A stretch of 64,000 nucleotides of DNA. Origin: Phenylobacterium sp. (GTDB taxonomy: Bacteria; Pseudomonadota; Alphaproteobacteria; Caulobacterales; Caulobacteraceae). This document shows, in pieces, positions 20,044 to 28,547 of the stretch. The stretch is taken from contig NZ_JAHBYD010000003.1 in assembly GCF_019636135.1 (NCBI RefSeq), positions 124,001-188,000 on the forward strand, written 5' to 3'. The notes beneath the pieces are model-generated. The model was not told where the DNA came from. It saw only the letters and a program-made list of their open reading frames with translations, and made no database searches. How positions within the stretch are numbered: the first letter of the stretch is position 1; each line of letters opens with the position of its first letter. The translations under genes and the position numbers were made by a program.

Positions 20044-20348
20044 CCACGCTCCCGTTAAGCTTGAGCGTCCCTGTGTAAGGGCCGCGCACGCCTCGCGCTA
20101 GAGCACGGAAGACACACGGCGAATCCGCGCAACGAACGGCGCCGGCGCGGCGTCGGGACGGGATGCCCGGTGCGCGTGACGGAGTTTCGGGCGGCTCTGC
20201 GCCTCTTCCTCGTGAAGCCGGCGTTCAAGCTTCGGGCGCCGCCGACGACCATGCCGGCGGCCACCGAAGGGGAGGAGCCGGGCGGAAACCGTGTCAACCG
20301 CCCGGCTTCTCACCGCACCATCAACGGAGTTTGAACGTCATGGCGCCG
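20044..20348. other. Gap without a gene, holding a terminator-like hairpin
   Basis: No convincing gene is seen in these 305 bp. They hold the promoter side of the protease gene at the left and the 3' side of efp at the right. The only strong structure is the hairpin at 20277-20306. Short open frames on both strands lack a ribosome site or protein character. Confidence 0.6.
20277..20306 (-). terminator. Possible terminator hairpin after efp
   Basis: A perfect 9-bp stem, GCCGGGCGG and CCGCCCGGC, encloses a 12-nt loop 43 bp beyond the efp stop. There is no run of T on either strand, so a factor-independent terminator is not certain. Confidence 0.4.
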
Positions 20349-20915
20349 TCAGTCCTTGGCGCGTTCCTGGTACGAGCCGTCTTCCGTCAGGATCACGATC
20401 TTGGTGCCCGGGCCGATGTAGGGCGGGATCATGGTGCGCAGGCCGTTCGACAGCACCGCCGGCTTGTACGAGGACGAGGCGGTCTGGCCCTTCACCGACG
20501 GCTCGGTCTCGACCACCTCGAAGGTGGCCAGACGGGGCAGCTCGATGGCGATCGGCACGCCCTCGTGCGTCGAGAGCTTCACCGTGCAGCCGTCCGTGAG
20601 GTAGGGCGCGCTGTCGCCGATGATGTCCTCGGAGGCCACGAGCTGGTCGTAGTTCTCCGGGTTCATGAAGTGGAACCCTTCGCCGTCCTGGTAGAGGAAG
20701 GTGTAGTCGCGGTCGTCGACGATGGCGCGCTCGACCGTCTCGGTGGTGCGGTAGCGTTCGCTGATCTTCACCCCGTCCGAGATGCGGCGCATGTTGAGCT
20801 GGGTCACCGGCGTGCCCTTGCCGGGGTGGATGTTCTCGGCGCTGAGCACGACGTAGAGCTTGCCTTCGAGATCGACGACGGCGCCCTTGCGCAGCGAGCT
20901 GGCGGAAACCTTCAC
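20349..20915 (-). CDS. efp: Elongation factor P
   Basis: The 188-residue product matches EF-P in length and in its three-domain layout. It starts [20 protein letters not shown], and the conserved loop HPGKGTP carries the lysine near residue 34 that is beta-lysylated in bacteria. The C-terminal domain ends [25 protein letters not shown] enters stalled ribosomes and relieves arrest at polyproline stretches. It is divergent from epmA, whose product modifies that lysine; the 126-bp gap between the starts should hold both promoters. Confidence 0.98.
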   Translation of the reverse strand: MKVSASSLRKGAVVDLEGKLYVVLSAENIHPGKGTPVTQLNMRRISDGVKISERYRTTETVERAIVDDRDYTFLYQDGEGFHFMNPENYDQLVASEDIIGDSAPYLTDGCTVKLSTHEGVPIAIELPRLATFEVVETEPSVKGQTASSSYKPAVLSNGLRTMIPPYIGPGTKIVILTEDGSYQERAKD

Positions 20916-21041
20916 GAGCAGTCCTTATGCTGGCGTCGCGGACGCTTGCGCGATTCCGCGGATGAAATTGGTGTCGCGCCCCTATAGCGATGTGCGCCGA
21001 AATCTCCACCCCCACACTGACGCAGCCTCCTTGAGCATCCG

Positions 21042-22055
21042 GTGAGCCCTCCGACCGAAAGCCCCTGGTGGGACCCCGGCAAGCACGCAGACCGGGCGCC
21101 GTTCCTGGCCGCGCGCGGGCGGATCACGCGGGCGGTGCGGGCCTGGTTCGAGGGCGAGGGCCTGACGGAGGTCGAGACGGCCGCGCTGCAGGTCTCGCCG
21201 GGCAACGAGGCGCACCTGCACGCCTTCGCCACCGAGGCCGTCGGGCCGGCGGGCGAGCGGGCGCCGCTCTACCTGCACACCTCGCCGGAGTTCGCCTGCA
21301 AGACGCTGCTGGCGGCGGGCGAGACGGCGATCTTCACGCTGGCCAAGGTCTGGCGGAACCGCGAGCGGGGGCCGCTGCACCACCCCGAGTTCACGATGCT
21401 GGAGTGGTATCGCGCCGGCGCGGACTACGAGCGGCTCATGGACGACTGCGCGGCCCTGATGCGCGTGGCGGCGCAGGCGGCAGGGGCCAGGGCGCTGACC
21501 TGGCGGGGCCGTGAAGCCGACCCGTTCGCCGAGCCCGAGCGGGTGACGGTGGCCGAGGCGTTCGACCGCCACGCCGGCATCGACCTCTTCGGCGACCTCC
21601 CGGCGCAGGCGAAGGCGGCGGGCATCCGCACGGCCGGGGACGACACCTGGGCCGATGTCTTCAGCCGCATCATCGTCGAGAAGGTGGAGCCCAACCTGGG
21701 TCACGGGCGGCCGACGATCCTCTGCGAGTATCCGGTGTCGGAGGCGGCGCTGGCGCGGCCGAAGCCGGACGACCCGCGGGTGGCCGAGCGGTTCGAGCTC
21801 TATGCCTGCGGCGTGGAGCTGGCCAACTGCTTCGGCGAACTGACCGACCCGGTCGAGCAGCGTGTACGGTTCGAAGCCGAGATGGCCGAGAAGCAGCGGC
21901 TCTACGGCGAGCGCTATCCCATCGACGAGGACTTCCTGGCCGCCCTGGCGCTCATGCCGCCGGCCAGCGGCGGCGCGCTGGGCCTCGACCGGCTGGTGAT
22001 GCTGGCCACAGGCGCGAGCCGCATCGAGCAGGTGCTCTGGACGCCGGTCGCATGA
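21042..22055 (+). CDS. epmA: EF-P (R)-beta-lysine ligase
   Basis: The 337-residue protein is a stand-alone class II lysyl-tRNA-synthetase-like catalytic domain without an anticodon-binding domain. Motifs read include LHTSPEFACKTLLAAG, the motif 2 region KVWRNRERGPLHHPEFTMLE, and the C-terminal motif 3 GGALGLDRLVMLATG. EpmA attaches (R)-beta-lysine to the conserved lysine of EF-P. The start is GTG at 21042. The aminomutase partner EpmB is not in this window. The pairing with efp makes the assignment secure. Confidence 0.95.
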   Translation: MSPPTESPWWDPGKHADRAPFLAARGRITRAVRAWFEGEGLTEVETAALQVSPGNEAHLHAFATEAVGPAGERAPLYLHTSPEFACKTLLAAGETAIFTLAKVWRNRERGPLHHPEFTMLEWYRAGADYERLMDDCAALMRVAAQAAGARALTWRGREADPFAEPERVTVAEAFDRHAGIDLFGDLPAQAKAAGIRTAGDDTWADVFSRIIVEKVEPNLGHGRPTILCEYPVSEAALARPKPDDPRVAERFELYACGVELANCFGELTDPVEQRVRFEAEMAEKQRLYGERYPIDEDFLAALALMPPASGGALGLDRLVMLATGASRIEQVLWTPVA

Positions 22056-22109
22056 GCCTCATCGTGCGCCGTGCGGCCGAGGATGCGCCCGCGTGGCCGG
22101 CCCTGACCC

Positions 22110-22547
22110 TCAGGTGTCGGCGAGGGCCTTGCAGGCGTAGGCCATGCGGATGGCGCCCACCGAGTCCGGCTGGGGCGCGGCCCAGGGCGTGACCATGAAC
22201 TTCGGCGAGCGCCACGACCGGCCCTTCAGGCCCGGGGCGTCGTGGTAGATCTCCTCGACCACGCGGGACAGGCGCTTCCGGCAGTCGAACTCGCCCAGGC
22301 TCTCCACCGAGCGGAAGGTGAAGCCGTCGCGCTCGCGCGGCGCGTCGGCGTCGTAGGCGGTCCAGACCTTCCGCACGCCCGCGCCGTCCAGCGACGAGTG
22401 CGGGCGCATGTAGACGAAGGTGTCCTCGCTGGCCGTGACCAGCGTCCAGCCGACGCGCTCCATCGCCTGCGGCTGGGCCGTGGCGGCGGTGGCGGCGGCG
22501 AGCAGGGCGGCGGCGATCGGAAGGGTCCTCGGCATCGGCCGGAGCAA
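22110..22547 (-). CDS. Secreted protein, surface-adhesin-E-like
   Basis: The 145-residue product has a signal peptide (RTLPIAAALLAAATAATAQP) and a small domain with WTLVTASEDTFVYMRPHSSL, VRKVWTAYDADAP and the late EFDCRKRLSRVV. The pattern recalls the surface-adhesin protein E family (W at the start, a VY(V/M) strand, then VW and YDC/FDC blocks). It should be periplasmic or outer-membrane attached; the function is unknown. The ATG four codons downstream (MPRTLP) is an equal candidate start. It is convergent with epmA. Confidence 0.72.
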   Translation of the reverse strand: MLRPMPRTLPIAAALLAAATAATAQPQAMERVGWTLVTASEDTFVYMRPHSSLDGAGVRKVWTAYDADAPRERDGFTFRSVESLGEFDCRKRLSRVVEEIYHDAPGLKGRSWRSPKFMVTPWAAPQPDSVGAIRMAYACKALADT

Positions 22548-22749
22548 CGCCCGAACCGCGGCGCGAGTCCACCCCGAACAGGCGCCGGACTGCGACCGGC
22601 GGTCGCCCGGATGAGTCGGTTCAGCCTTGTTCGTCGCGGGCGTTGCGCCGTTCGTCGCGAAACGCGCCGTTTGGCGCCGAACTGACTTCGGAATAGGCGC
22701 CCACGGGTCGCGCCTTCGCGCCCGGTTCCTTCCCCCGGGTTCGCGTCGC

Positions 22750-23775
22750 GTGCTTCAGACGGATGATCTCAACAGCCTCGAACGGCTGACCGCCACGGTC
22801 GAGATCGGCCCGTTCCGCTCGTTGCTGGAAGCGGCGCTCCGCCATGAGCGCGAGGGCGAGGCCCGCGCGGCGGCGGCGACGTGGCGCACGGCGCTGCAGA
22901 TGATCCCGCGCTTCCTGTCGCCCGCCGCGCGCCCCTTGCTGGAGCACGCCAAGGCGGCGGTCGACGCCAACGACGTGGCGCTGGAGGGGTTCCTGGCCGA
23001 GCGGCTGGCCGAGGTCCGCGCCCGCCACGGCAACGCCCGCCTCGACCGCTTCGACAAGAGCCGCGACATCCTGCTGCGCAAGCGCCGCGTGTTCCGGCCG
23101 CAGCCCAGCTTCATGTACGTGCCCGAGCTGCCGGCCATCGAGTTCCACGACCGGGGCGGGTTCCCGTGGCTGGACCGGATCGAGGCGGCGACCGCCGACA
23201 TCCGCGCCGAACTGGTGCAGGTGCTGGCCGACGGGCCCTCGGTGCTGGAGCCCTATGTCGCGGTCGACGGGACGCCGCAGGACCGCTGGCGCGAGCTCAA
23301 CCGGTCGCGGCGCTGGGGCGTCTACTACCTCTGGCGCGCGGGCGCGCCCGTCGAGGAGAACCTCGCCCGCTGTCCGAAGACGGCGGCGGCGCTGGCGGAC
23401 TGGCCCAGGTGCGACCTGCTCGGGACCGGCCCGACGGCCGTCTTCTCGATCCTCGACGCCAGGACGCGGATCCCGCCGCACGTGGGGGTGAACAACGCGC
23501 GCCTGATCGTACACCTGCCGCTGATCGTGCCGCCGGGCTGCGGCTTCCGGGTGGGCGCCGAGACGCGCTCGTGGGCGCCGGGCGAGGCGTTCGTGTTCGA
23601 CGACACCATCGAGCACGAGGCCTGGAACGACAGCGACCAGCCGCGCGCGGTCCTGATCCTCGACTGCTGGAACCCCTACCTCAGCGAGGCCGAGCGCGAG
23701 ATGGTCAGCGCGCTGACCGCCGGCGTCGGCGACTTCTACGGCGAACTCCCGGAATACGCCCGCGGGATGGCGTAG
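22750..23775 (+). CDS. Aspartyl/asparaginyl beta-hydroxylase-like oxygenase
   Basis: The C-terminal 200 residues match the Asp/Asn beta-hydroxylase fold: DARTRIPPHVGVNNARLIVH with the first iron-binding His, LPLIVPPGCGFRVG, then FVFDDTIEHEAWNDSD with the second His. The arginine of RAVLILDCWNPYL would hold 2-oxoglutarate. The N-terminal part is helical and TPR-like. Such Fe(II)/2-oxoglutarate enzymes hydroxylate proteins or lipids in the cytoplasm. GTG at 22750 (MLQTDDLNSLERL) is preferred; the frame is open from 22627 but the added residues are basic and not family-like. Length is 341 residues with that start. Confidence 0.88.
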   Translation: MLQTDDLNSLERLTATVEIGPFRSLLEAALRHEREGEARAAAATWRTALQMIPRFLSPAARPLLEHAKAAVDANDVALEGFLAERLAEVRARHGNARLDRFDKSRDILLRKRRVFRPQPSFMYVPELPAIEFHDRGGFPWLDRIEAATADIRAELVQVLADGPSVLEPYVAVDGTPQDRWRELNRSRRWGVYYLWRAGAPVEENLARCPKTAAALADWPRCDLLGTGPTAVFSILDARTRIPPHVGVNNARLIVHLPLIVPPGCGFRVGAETRSWAPGEAFVFDDTIEHEAWNDSDQPRAVLILDCWNPYLSEAEREMVSALTAGVGDFYGELPEYARGMA

Positions 23776-24132
23776 CTACATCGAGCGCTCGCGCGGCTGA
23801 AGGTGCGAGAGCGGCCCCTCCTCCATGAAGAAGCCCGGGAACAGGTCGATCCAGTCGGGATTCTCGCGTTCGATCAGGTTGATCTTCCACTCGCGGCGAT
23901 ACTTCTTCAGGGACTTCTCGCGCCGGATCGCCGCCTCGATGCCGTCGTGGGGCTCGAACCAGACGAGGCGTTTCACGCCATAGCGTTTTGTGAAGCCACC
24001 GATCAGGCCCTCGCGGTGCTCATGGACGCGCCGCAGCAACTCGCCGGTGACGCCGATGTAGAGCGTCCCGTGCTTTCGGCTCGCCATGATGTAGACGGCG
24101 TTGAAGCCTGATCCCCACCCCCGGAACGTCAT
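23776..24132 (-). CDS. GIY-YIG nuclease-domain protein
   Basis: The 118-residue product is a single GIY-YIG domain. VYIMAS and GTLYIGVTGELLRRVHEH form the signature, followed by KRLVWFEPHDGIEAAIRREK with the conserved glutamate region, and KSLKKYRREWKINLIE. Small proteins of this type are common in alphaproteobacteria and presumably cut DNA, but their role is unclear. The start ATG at 24132 lies inside the left arm of an inverted-repeat element, so the element may have supplied the start codon. The stop abuts the stop of the hydroxylase-like gene. Confidence 0.88.
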   Translation of the reverse strand: MTFRGWGSGFNAVYIMASRKHGTLYIGVTGELLRRVHEHREGLIGGFTKRYGVKRLVWFEPHDGIEAAIRREKSLKKYRREWKINLIERENPDWIDLFPGFFMEEGPLSHLQPRERSM

Positions 24133-24255
24133 GGCCGGCCTTGTGCCGGCCACCCATGAACTCAGGGCCTGGGCATTGGAACGCGGCGGCGCGGCCGCGA
24201 GCAATCACATTCTCCGGTGCGTATGGGTGGCCGGCACAAGGCCGGCCATGACGTT
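24125..24255. repeat. Inverted-repeat element with 33-bp perfect arms
   Basis: The arms at 24125-24157 and 24223-24255 are exact inverted copies; the ends read AACGTCATGGCCGGCC and its mirror. The element separates the GIY-YIG gene from the next region and overlaps its first codons. Confidence 0.85.
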
Positions 24256-24406
24256 CAGATTAAGGGGATGAAAAGGGGGCGCGGTCCTGCACGCGTTCTG
24301 CATCGTCGCTGAACCGAAGATAAACGGACCTCTCAGGCGGGGCTCAGCCGCGTTCGGGCATCCTCACCCACGATCCGCGCCGAATGCGGAGACATGAGGT
24401 GACGTC

Positions 24407-24622
24407 ATGGCGGTTTCCGCCATCCATTGGGAGCTTCTCGACCACCGGGCGGACAAGCCGGTGGAGATCGGGGACGCGGTGTCCATCGAAGCCGGCGGCA
24501 TGCCGATCTGGCGCGTGGTCGGCCTCTCGGGCCGCAAGGCCTGGCTCGACGACGAGCGCGGCCTGACCCGACTCCTGAAGTCGCTCGACGACTTCCGCTG
24601 GCGGGCCCCGAAGGCCGCCTAG
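24407..24622 (+). CDS. Small conserved-looking hypothetical protein
   Basis: This 71-residue protein (MAVSAIHWELLDHRADKPVE at the start) follows a GAGGTGA ribosome-site-like stretch at the usual distance. It is acidic in its first half and contains IWRVVGLSGRKAWLDDERG, then LLKSLDDFRW. I do not recognise a family. It has no membrane segment. Its stop overlaps the convergent hydrolase gene by 4 bp. Confidence 0.6.
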   Translation: MAVSAIHWELLDHRADKPVEIGDAVSIEAGGMPIWRVVGLSGRKAWLDDERGLTRLLKSLDDFRWRAPKAA

Positions 24623-25788
24623 TTCGCCTTCGCCGCCGCGCGGATCGCCTCGTAGAAGGCCGTGCGGGCGGCGGAGAGGTCGCGGCCGGTGGCGCGGGGC
24701 CAGGCGGAGTTGGCCACGATCACCAGCCGCTCCTCCGGAACGATCATGATGCCCTGGCCGAAGATGCCGCGGGCCTCGTAGCCGCCCTGCGGACGGATCC
24801 ACCAGAAGTAGCCGTAGCCGCCCGTGCCGTTCTCGATCTGCTTGGTGGTGGCCTCGGTGCTCCAGCCGGGCGGCAGGATCTGCTTCCTGCCCGCCTTGCC
24901 GCCGTCGAGGATGAACTGGCCCACGCGGCCGTAGTCGCGCAGGGTCATCGACATGCAGCAGCCGCCGCGCTCGTGGCCGGCCATGTCGGTGACCCAGACG
25001 CCGTCGCGCTCCATGCCGTAGGGCTTCCAGATCTTCTCGGAGGCGTACTCCGACAGGCTCTTGCCGACGGCGTTGGAGACCAGCACGCCCACGAGGTCGG
25101 TCTCGCCGGTGTTGTAGTTGAACACGGTCCCCGGCGCGTTTTCGCGCGGCAGCTTGCGCATGTAGCTGACGATCGGGTTGACCTTCGGGTCCTCGATCGT
25201 CGTGCCGGCGGTGGCCACGTCAGACTTCGGGTCGGTGTAGTCCTCGTTCCACTTCACGCCCGAGCTCATCATCAGGAGCTGGCGCACGGTGACGCCGTCG
25301 TAGCCCGAGCCCTTCAGCTCCGGGATGTAGTCGGTGACGGCGCTGTTCAGGCCCTTGATCTTGCCGTCGGCGATGGCGGCGCCCACCAGGGTCGAGGTGA
25401 CCGACTTGGCGACCGAGAACGACGTCCAGCGGTCCTCGGGCTTGCGCCCCATGGCGTAGCGCTCCAGCAGCACCTTGCCGTCCTTCAGCACCAGCACCCC
25501 GGAGACGTCGAAGGCGGCCATGTAGTCGGCCGTCGTCCAGGTCTTGCCCTCGTAGGGATAGGCGACGTCGATGGCCTTCGCCGCCGCGGGCAGCGGATGG
25601 ACCTTGCGTCCGCGCTTGATGACCTGGACCTCGAACAGGTCCTCCATCGTGCGGTAGCCCTTGCTCTGCAGCTCCGGCGACCAGGTCAGGATCATCGGCG
25701 TGTCGGGCGACTTCGGCTTCTGCGCCGCCGCCGGATGCGCCGCCGCGAGCGCGAGCGCCAGAAGGGCCGGACCGATGAACCTGCGCAT
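24619..25788 (-). CDS. Secreted serine hydrolase (beta-lactamase fold, NylB-like)
   Basis: The 389-residue protein has a signal peptide (RFIGPALLALALAAAHPAAA) and a class C beta-lactamase/6-aminohexanoate-dimer-hydrolase domain. The SxxK motif is in WTSFSVAKSVTSTL near residue 120, and the second tyrosine motif lies in FNYNTGETDLVGV. The late block GYGYFWWIRPQGGYEARGIF is typical of this group. It acts in the periplasm as an esterase or amidase of unknown substrate. The gene stands alone; its 3' end overlaps a convergent small gene. Confidence 0.9.
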   Translation of the reverse strand: MRRFIGPALLALALAAAHPAAAQKPKSPDTPMILTWSPELQSKGYRTMEDLFEVQVIKRGRKVHPLPAAAKAIDVAYPYEGKTWTTADYMAAFDVSGVLVLKDGKVLLERYAMGRKPEDRWTSFSVAKSVTSTLVGAAIADGKIKGLNSAVTDYIPELKGSGYDGVTVRQLLMMSSGVKWNEDYTDPKSDVATAGTTIEDPKVNPIVSYMRKLPRENAPGTVFNYNTGETDLVGVLVSNAVGKSLSEYASEKIWKPYGMERDGVWVTDMAGHERGGCCMSMTLRDYGRVGQFILDGGKAGRKQILPPGWSTEATTKQIENGTGGYGYFWWIRPQGGYEARGIFGQGIMIVPEERLVIVANSAWPRATGRDLSAARTAFYEAIRAAAKAN

Positions 25789-25833
25789 ATGACGCCTCCC
25801 GATTTTGCGGCGAGGCTAGTGCGCCCGGGCCGC

Positions 25834-27102
25834 TTACGGAAGCGCCGCCTTGCGTTCGGCGACGAGGGCGTGGGCCAGCGCCGTGTCGCCGGCGCGGGCC
25901 GCCGCGTCGATCAGGGTCAGGTCCAGCACGTCGCGCTGGGCGTGGCTGCCGCCGAAGCGGTGGGCGATGCTGCGCACGTCGCGCAGCAGGTCGGCGGCGT
26001 GGCGGTGTCGGCCGCGGCCGTAGGCCAGGAACGCCTGGGCGACCGGCAGGCCCACGTCGCGGGTCGCCGCGGCGTTGTCGCCTGTTCCGCCCGTCGCGGC
26101 GGTGAGCGCGGCCACCGCGGCCTCGGCCTCGGCGTCGCGGCCGGCGCCGACCAGGGTCATCACCGCGTGGGCGTCCTCGAAGGCGTTGCGGCCGAATTCG
26201 TGCCCCGACCAGCCGTCGGCCAGCGTCGCCCAGCGGTCGCCGACGTCCACGTCGCGCAGCCTGAGCCGCCAGAGCAGGGCCGCCGCGTCGGCCATGTCGA
26301 ACGCCAGGTCCGACGCCTCGCCCCGGATCGGCCCGTCGTAGAGCTCCAGCACCGCGTCGGTCTCGCCGAGGCCCAGGTGGAAGAGGGCCGTGTGCCACCA
26401 GTTGTGGACCAGGAAGAAGCTGTCGGCGGTCCACACGGCCGCGTCGTCGCGCATGAACCGCACGCCTTCCGCGCGGCGATCCTGCATCTCCAGCACATGC
26501 GCCACGGCATGGCGGGCCCAGTTGTTGCGCGGCTCCAGCGCGACGGCTTCGCGGCCGGCGGCCTCGGCCCGGCCGTAGTGGGCGGTTTCCTCCAGGCCGA
26601 AGGCGTGCAGGCCCAGGATCGCGTGGTAGCCCGGCATGTCCGGCGTCCAGGCGCCGCGCACGCGGCCGATGCGGTCGCGCAGCATGCGCGCGTCGCCCAG
26701 CAGGAAGTCCATCGTCTGGCCGACCTGCAGCGCCAGCACGTCGCGCGGCCAGGCGAGGGCCACGTCCTCCAGCGCCCGGGCCGCGGCGCGGACCTCGCCG
26801 GCGAGGATGTGCCCCACGGCGGCGGCGTGGCCGGCCTCGCGGCCGTTCATCGGCAGGTCGCGCAGGGCCGCATGGGCCGCCGCCCCCATCCGCCGCAGCG
26901 CCGCGTTGCCGCCGACCAGCGTCATGTAGCCGATGAGCACGTGGGCCATGACGAAGCGCGGGCTATCGGCCACTGCCGCCTTCAGCTCCGGAAAGGGCTG
27001 CCCGGCGTAGCAGTGGAAGGCGGCCACGGCGCGCAGGTAGCGCTCGGCCGCCGCGGGGCTCGCACCGCTGTACTCCAGGCCGTGGTGATCCTTGAGGGGC
27101 AT
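25834..27102 (-). CDS. TPR-like protein, TTC38 family
   Basis: The 422-residue product begins MPLKDHHGLEYSGASPAAAE and consists of helical repeats. Characteristic blocks are GRDVLALQVGQTMDFLLGD-type sequence, HAILGLHAFGLEETAHYGRA, EPRNNWARHAVAHVLEMQDR, FFLVHNWWHTALFHLGLG and RFGGSHAQRDVLDLTLIDAA, which match my memory of the TTC38 (tetratricopeptide repeat 38) family. The biochemical role of that family is poorly known. The ATG at 27102 is chosen because it opens the conserved part; the frame runs on to 28323 only as a shadow of the opposite gene. It is divergent from the flavoprotein gene at 27190. Confidence 0.82.
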   Translation of the reverse strand: MPLKDHHGLEYSGASPAAAERYLRAVAAFHCYAGQPFPELKAAVADSPRFVMAHVLIGYMTLVGGNAALRRMGAAAHAALRDLPMNGREAGHAAAVGHILAGEVRAAARALEDVALAWPRDVLALQVGQTMDFLLGDARMLRDRIGRVRGAWTPDMPGYHAILGLHAFGLEETAHYGRAEAAGREAVALEPRNNWARHAVAHVLEMQDRRAEGVRFMRDDAAVWTADSFFLVHNWWHTALFHLGLGETDAVLELYDGPIRGEASDLAFDMADAAALLWRLRLRDVDVGDRWATLADGWSGHEFGRNAFEDAHAVMTLVGAGRDAEAEAAVAALTAATGGTGDNAAATRDVGLPVAQAFLAYGRGRHRHAADLLRDVRSIAHRFGGSHAQRDVLDLTLIDAAARAGDTALAHALVAERKAALP

Positions 27103-27189
27103 CCGCCGCAGCAAGCCACGGAAGCGGCGGGGAGCCAACCCGCCGCCACCGGCCTTTTTCTGCGGGGCGACGACGGGTAACAGGGGCGC

Positions 27190-28308
27190 ATGGCCGAGTT
27201 CGATTTCGATGCGGTGGTCGTGGGGGCGGGCGCCGTGGGGCTGGCCTGCGGCTATGCGCTGGCGAAGCGCGGCCAGGTCGTGGCGGTGCTGGAGCGGGAC
27301 CAGGCGATCGGCCAGGGCGTCTCCTCGCGCAATTCCGAGGTGATCCACGGCGGGCTCTACTATCCGACCGGTTCGCTGAAGGCGCGGCTGTGCGTCGAGG
27401 GCCGCCGCCTGCTCTACGCCTTCTGCGACGCGCACCACGTGGCGTACGACCGCTGCGGCAAGCTGGTCGTGGCCCAGACGGCCGACGAGTTGCCGCGCCT
27501 GGACGCCATCCTCGAGCAGGCGCTGACCAACGACGTCGAGGGCATGGAGCGGCTCAGCAAGGCCCAGGCGCTCGCCCTGGAACCGGAACTGGCCTGCGAG
27601 GGGGCGCTGCTGTCGCCGCAGAGCGGGGTGTTCGAGAGCCACGCCTACATGCTGGCGCTGCAGGGCGAGATCGAGGCGGCGGGCGGGGCGGTGGTGCTGG
27701 CCACGCCGTTCGAGGGCGCGACGCCGCTGGAGCCGGGCGGGTTCGAGGTGCGCGCCGGCGGCGCGGAGCCCACGACGCTGACCTGCCGGCGGCTGGTGAC
27801 CGCGCCGGGGCTCTCGGCCCAGGGCGTGGCGGCGGCCATCGCGGGCTTCCCGGCCAACCTCATCCCGCCGGCGCACTACGGGAAGGGCATGTATTTCCGC
27901 CTGACCGGCAAGGCGCCGTTCCAGCGGCTGATCTACCCGCCGCCGATTCCCGGCGCGCTCGGCACCCACTACCGGCGCGACATGGGCGGCCAGGGCGTGT
28001 TCGGGCCCGACCTCACCTACGTCGACGCGCCGGACTACACGGTCGATCCGGCCGCGGCGCCGGCCTTCTACCGCTACATCCGCAGGTTCTGGCCGGGCTT
28101 GCCGGACGGCGCGCTCTCGCCCGACTACGCCGGTGTCCGCCCCAAGATCCACGGCCCCGGCGAGCCCCAGCCCGACTTCCGCCTCGACGCCGAGGGCGTC
28201 CACGGCCTGGAGGGGCTGGTGGCGCTGTTCGGCATCGAAAGCCCCGGCCTCACCTCGTCGCTGGCCATCGGCGAGGAGGTGGCGGAGAGGCTGGGAGTGG
28301 GACGCTAA
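27190..28308 (+). CDS. FAD-dependent oxidoreductase, L-2-hydroxyglutarate oxidase-like
   Basis: The 372-residue protein starts with a Rossmann FAD site (DFDAVVVGAGAVGLACGYAL) followed by SSRNSEVIHGGLYYPTGSLK, a block typical of L-2-hydroxyglutarate dehydrogenase/oxidase (LhgO/L2HGDH) proteins. The C-terminal part has DYAGVRPKIHGPGEPQPDF and the closing FAD contact region FGIESPGLTSSLAIGEEVAE. It should oxidise a 2-hydroxy acid; L-2-hydroxyglutarate is the best guess from family memory. It stands alone and is divergent from the TPR gene. Confidence 0.87.
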   Translation: MAEFDFDAVVVGAGAVGLACGYALAKRGQVVAVLERDQAIGQGVSSRNSEVIHGGLYYPTGSLKARLCVEGRRLLYAFCDAHHVAYDRCGKLVVAQTADELPRLDAILEQALTNDVEGMERLSKAQALALEPELACEGALLSPQSGVFESHAYMLALQGEIEAAGGAVVLATPFEGATPLEPGGFEVRAGGAEPTTLTCRRLVTAPGLSAQGVAAAIAGFPANLIPPAHYGKGMYFRLTGKAPFQRLIYPPPIPGALGTHYRRDMGGQGVFGPDLTYVDAPDYTVDPAAAPAFYRYIRRFWPGLPDGALSPDYAGVRPKIHGPGEPQPDFRLDAEGVHGLEGLVALFGIESPGLTSSLAIGEEVAERLGVGR

Positions 28309-28316
28309 CCCTCCCT

Positions 28317-28473
28317 TTGTCATCCCGGTTTCGCCGCAAGGCGAAGACCGGGACCCAACCGTCGGGTGCGTCGATGGTTAGGGGCGGCCCCGGCGGTCGG
28401 GCCATGCTGGCCAGCTCAGAGCACCGGAAGGTTGGGTCCCGGTCTTCGCCTTGCGGCGAAACCGGGATGACAA
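28317..28473. repeat. Inverted-repeat element with 44-bp perfect arms
   Basis: The arms at 28317-28360 and 28430-28473 are exact inverted copies. Each arm also folds on itself (CGCCGCAAGGCG). The element lies directly after the flavoprotein gene and could end transcription; the outer ends read TTGTCATCCCGG. Confidence 0.88.
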
Positions 28474-28547
28474 GGGTGTAGAGCGGTTTTTGAATATCTC
28501 CCCGGGGAGGGTTCCAGCTCGCGCTGGCGTCCGACGCCGGTCTCCCG

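Noticed and set aside
17026..20058. A 1000-codon open frame on the plus strand
   Set aside because: It lies wholly opposite the PD40/S41 protease, whose domains are clear; the antisense product has no protein-like features.
20098..20313. A small minus-strand gene of 71 codons in the gap before efp
   Set aside because: Arg-rich shadow-like composition, no ribosome site, and it runs through the hairpin at 20277-20306.
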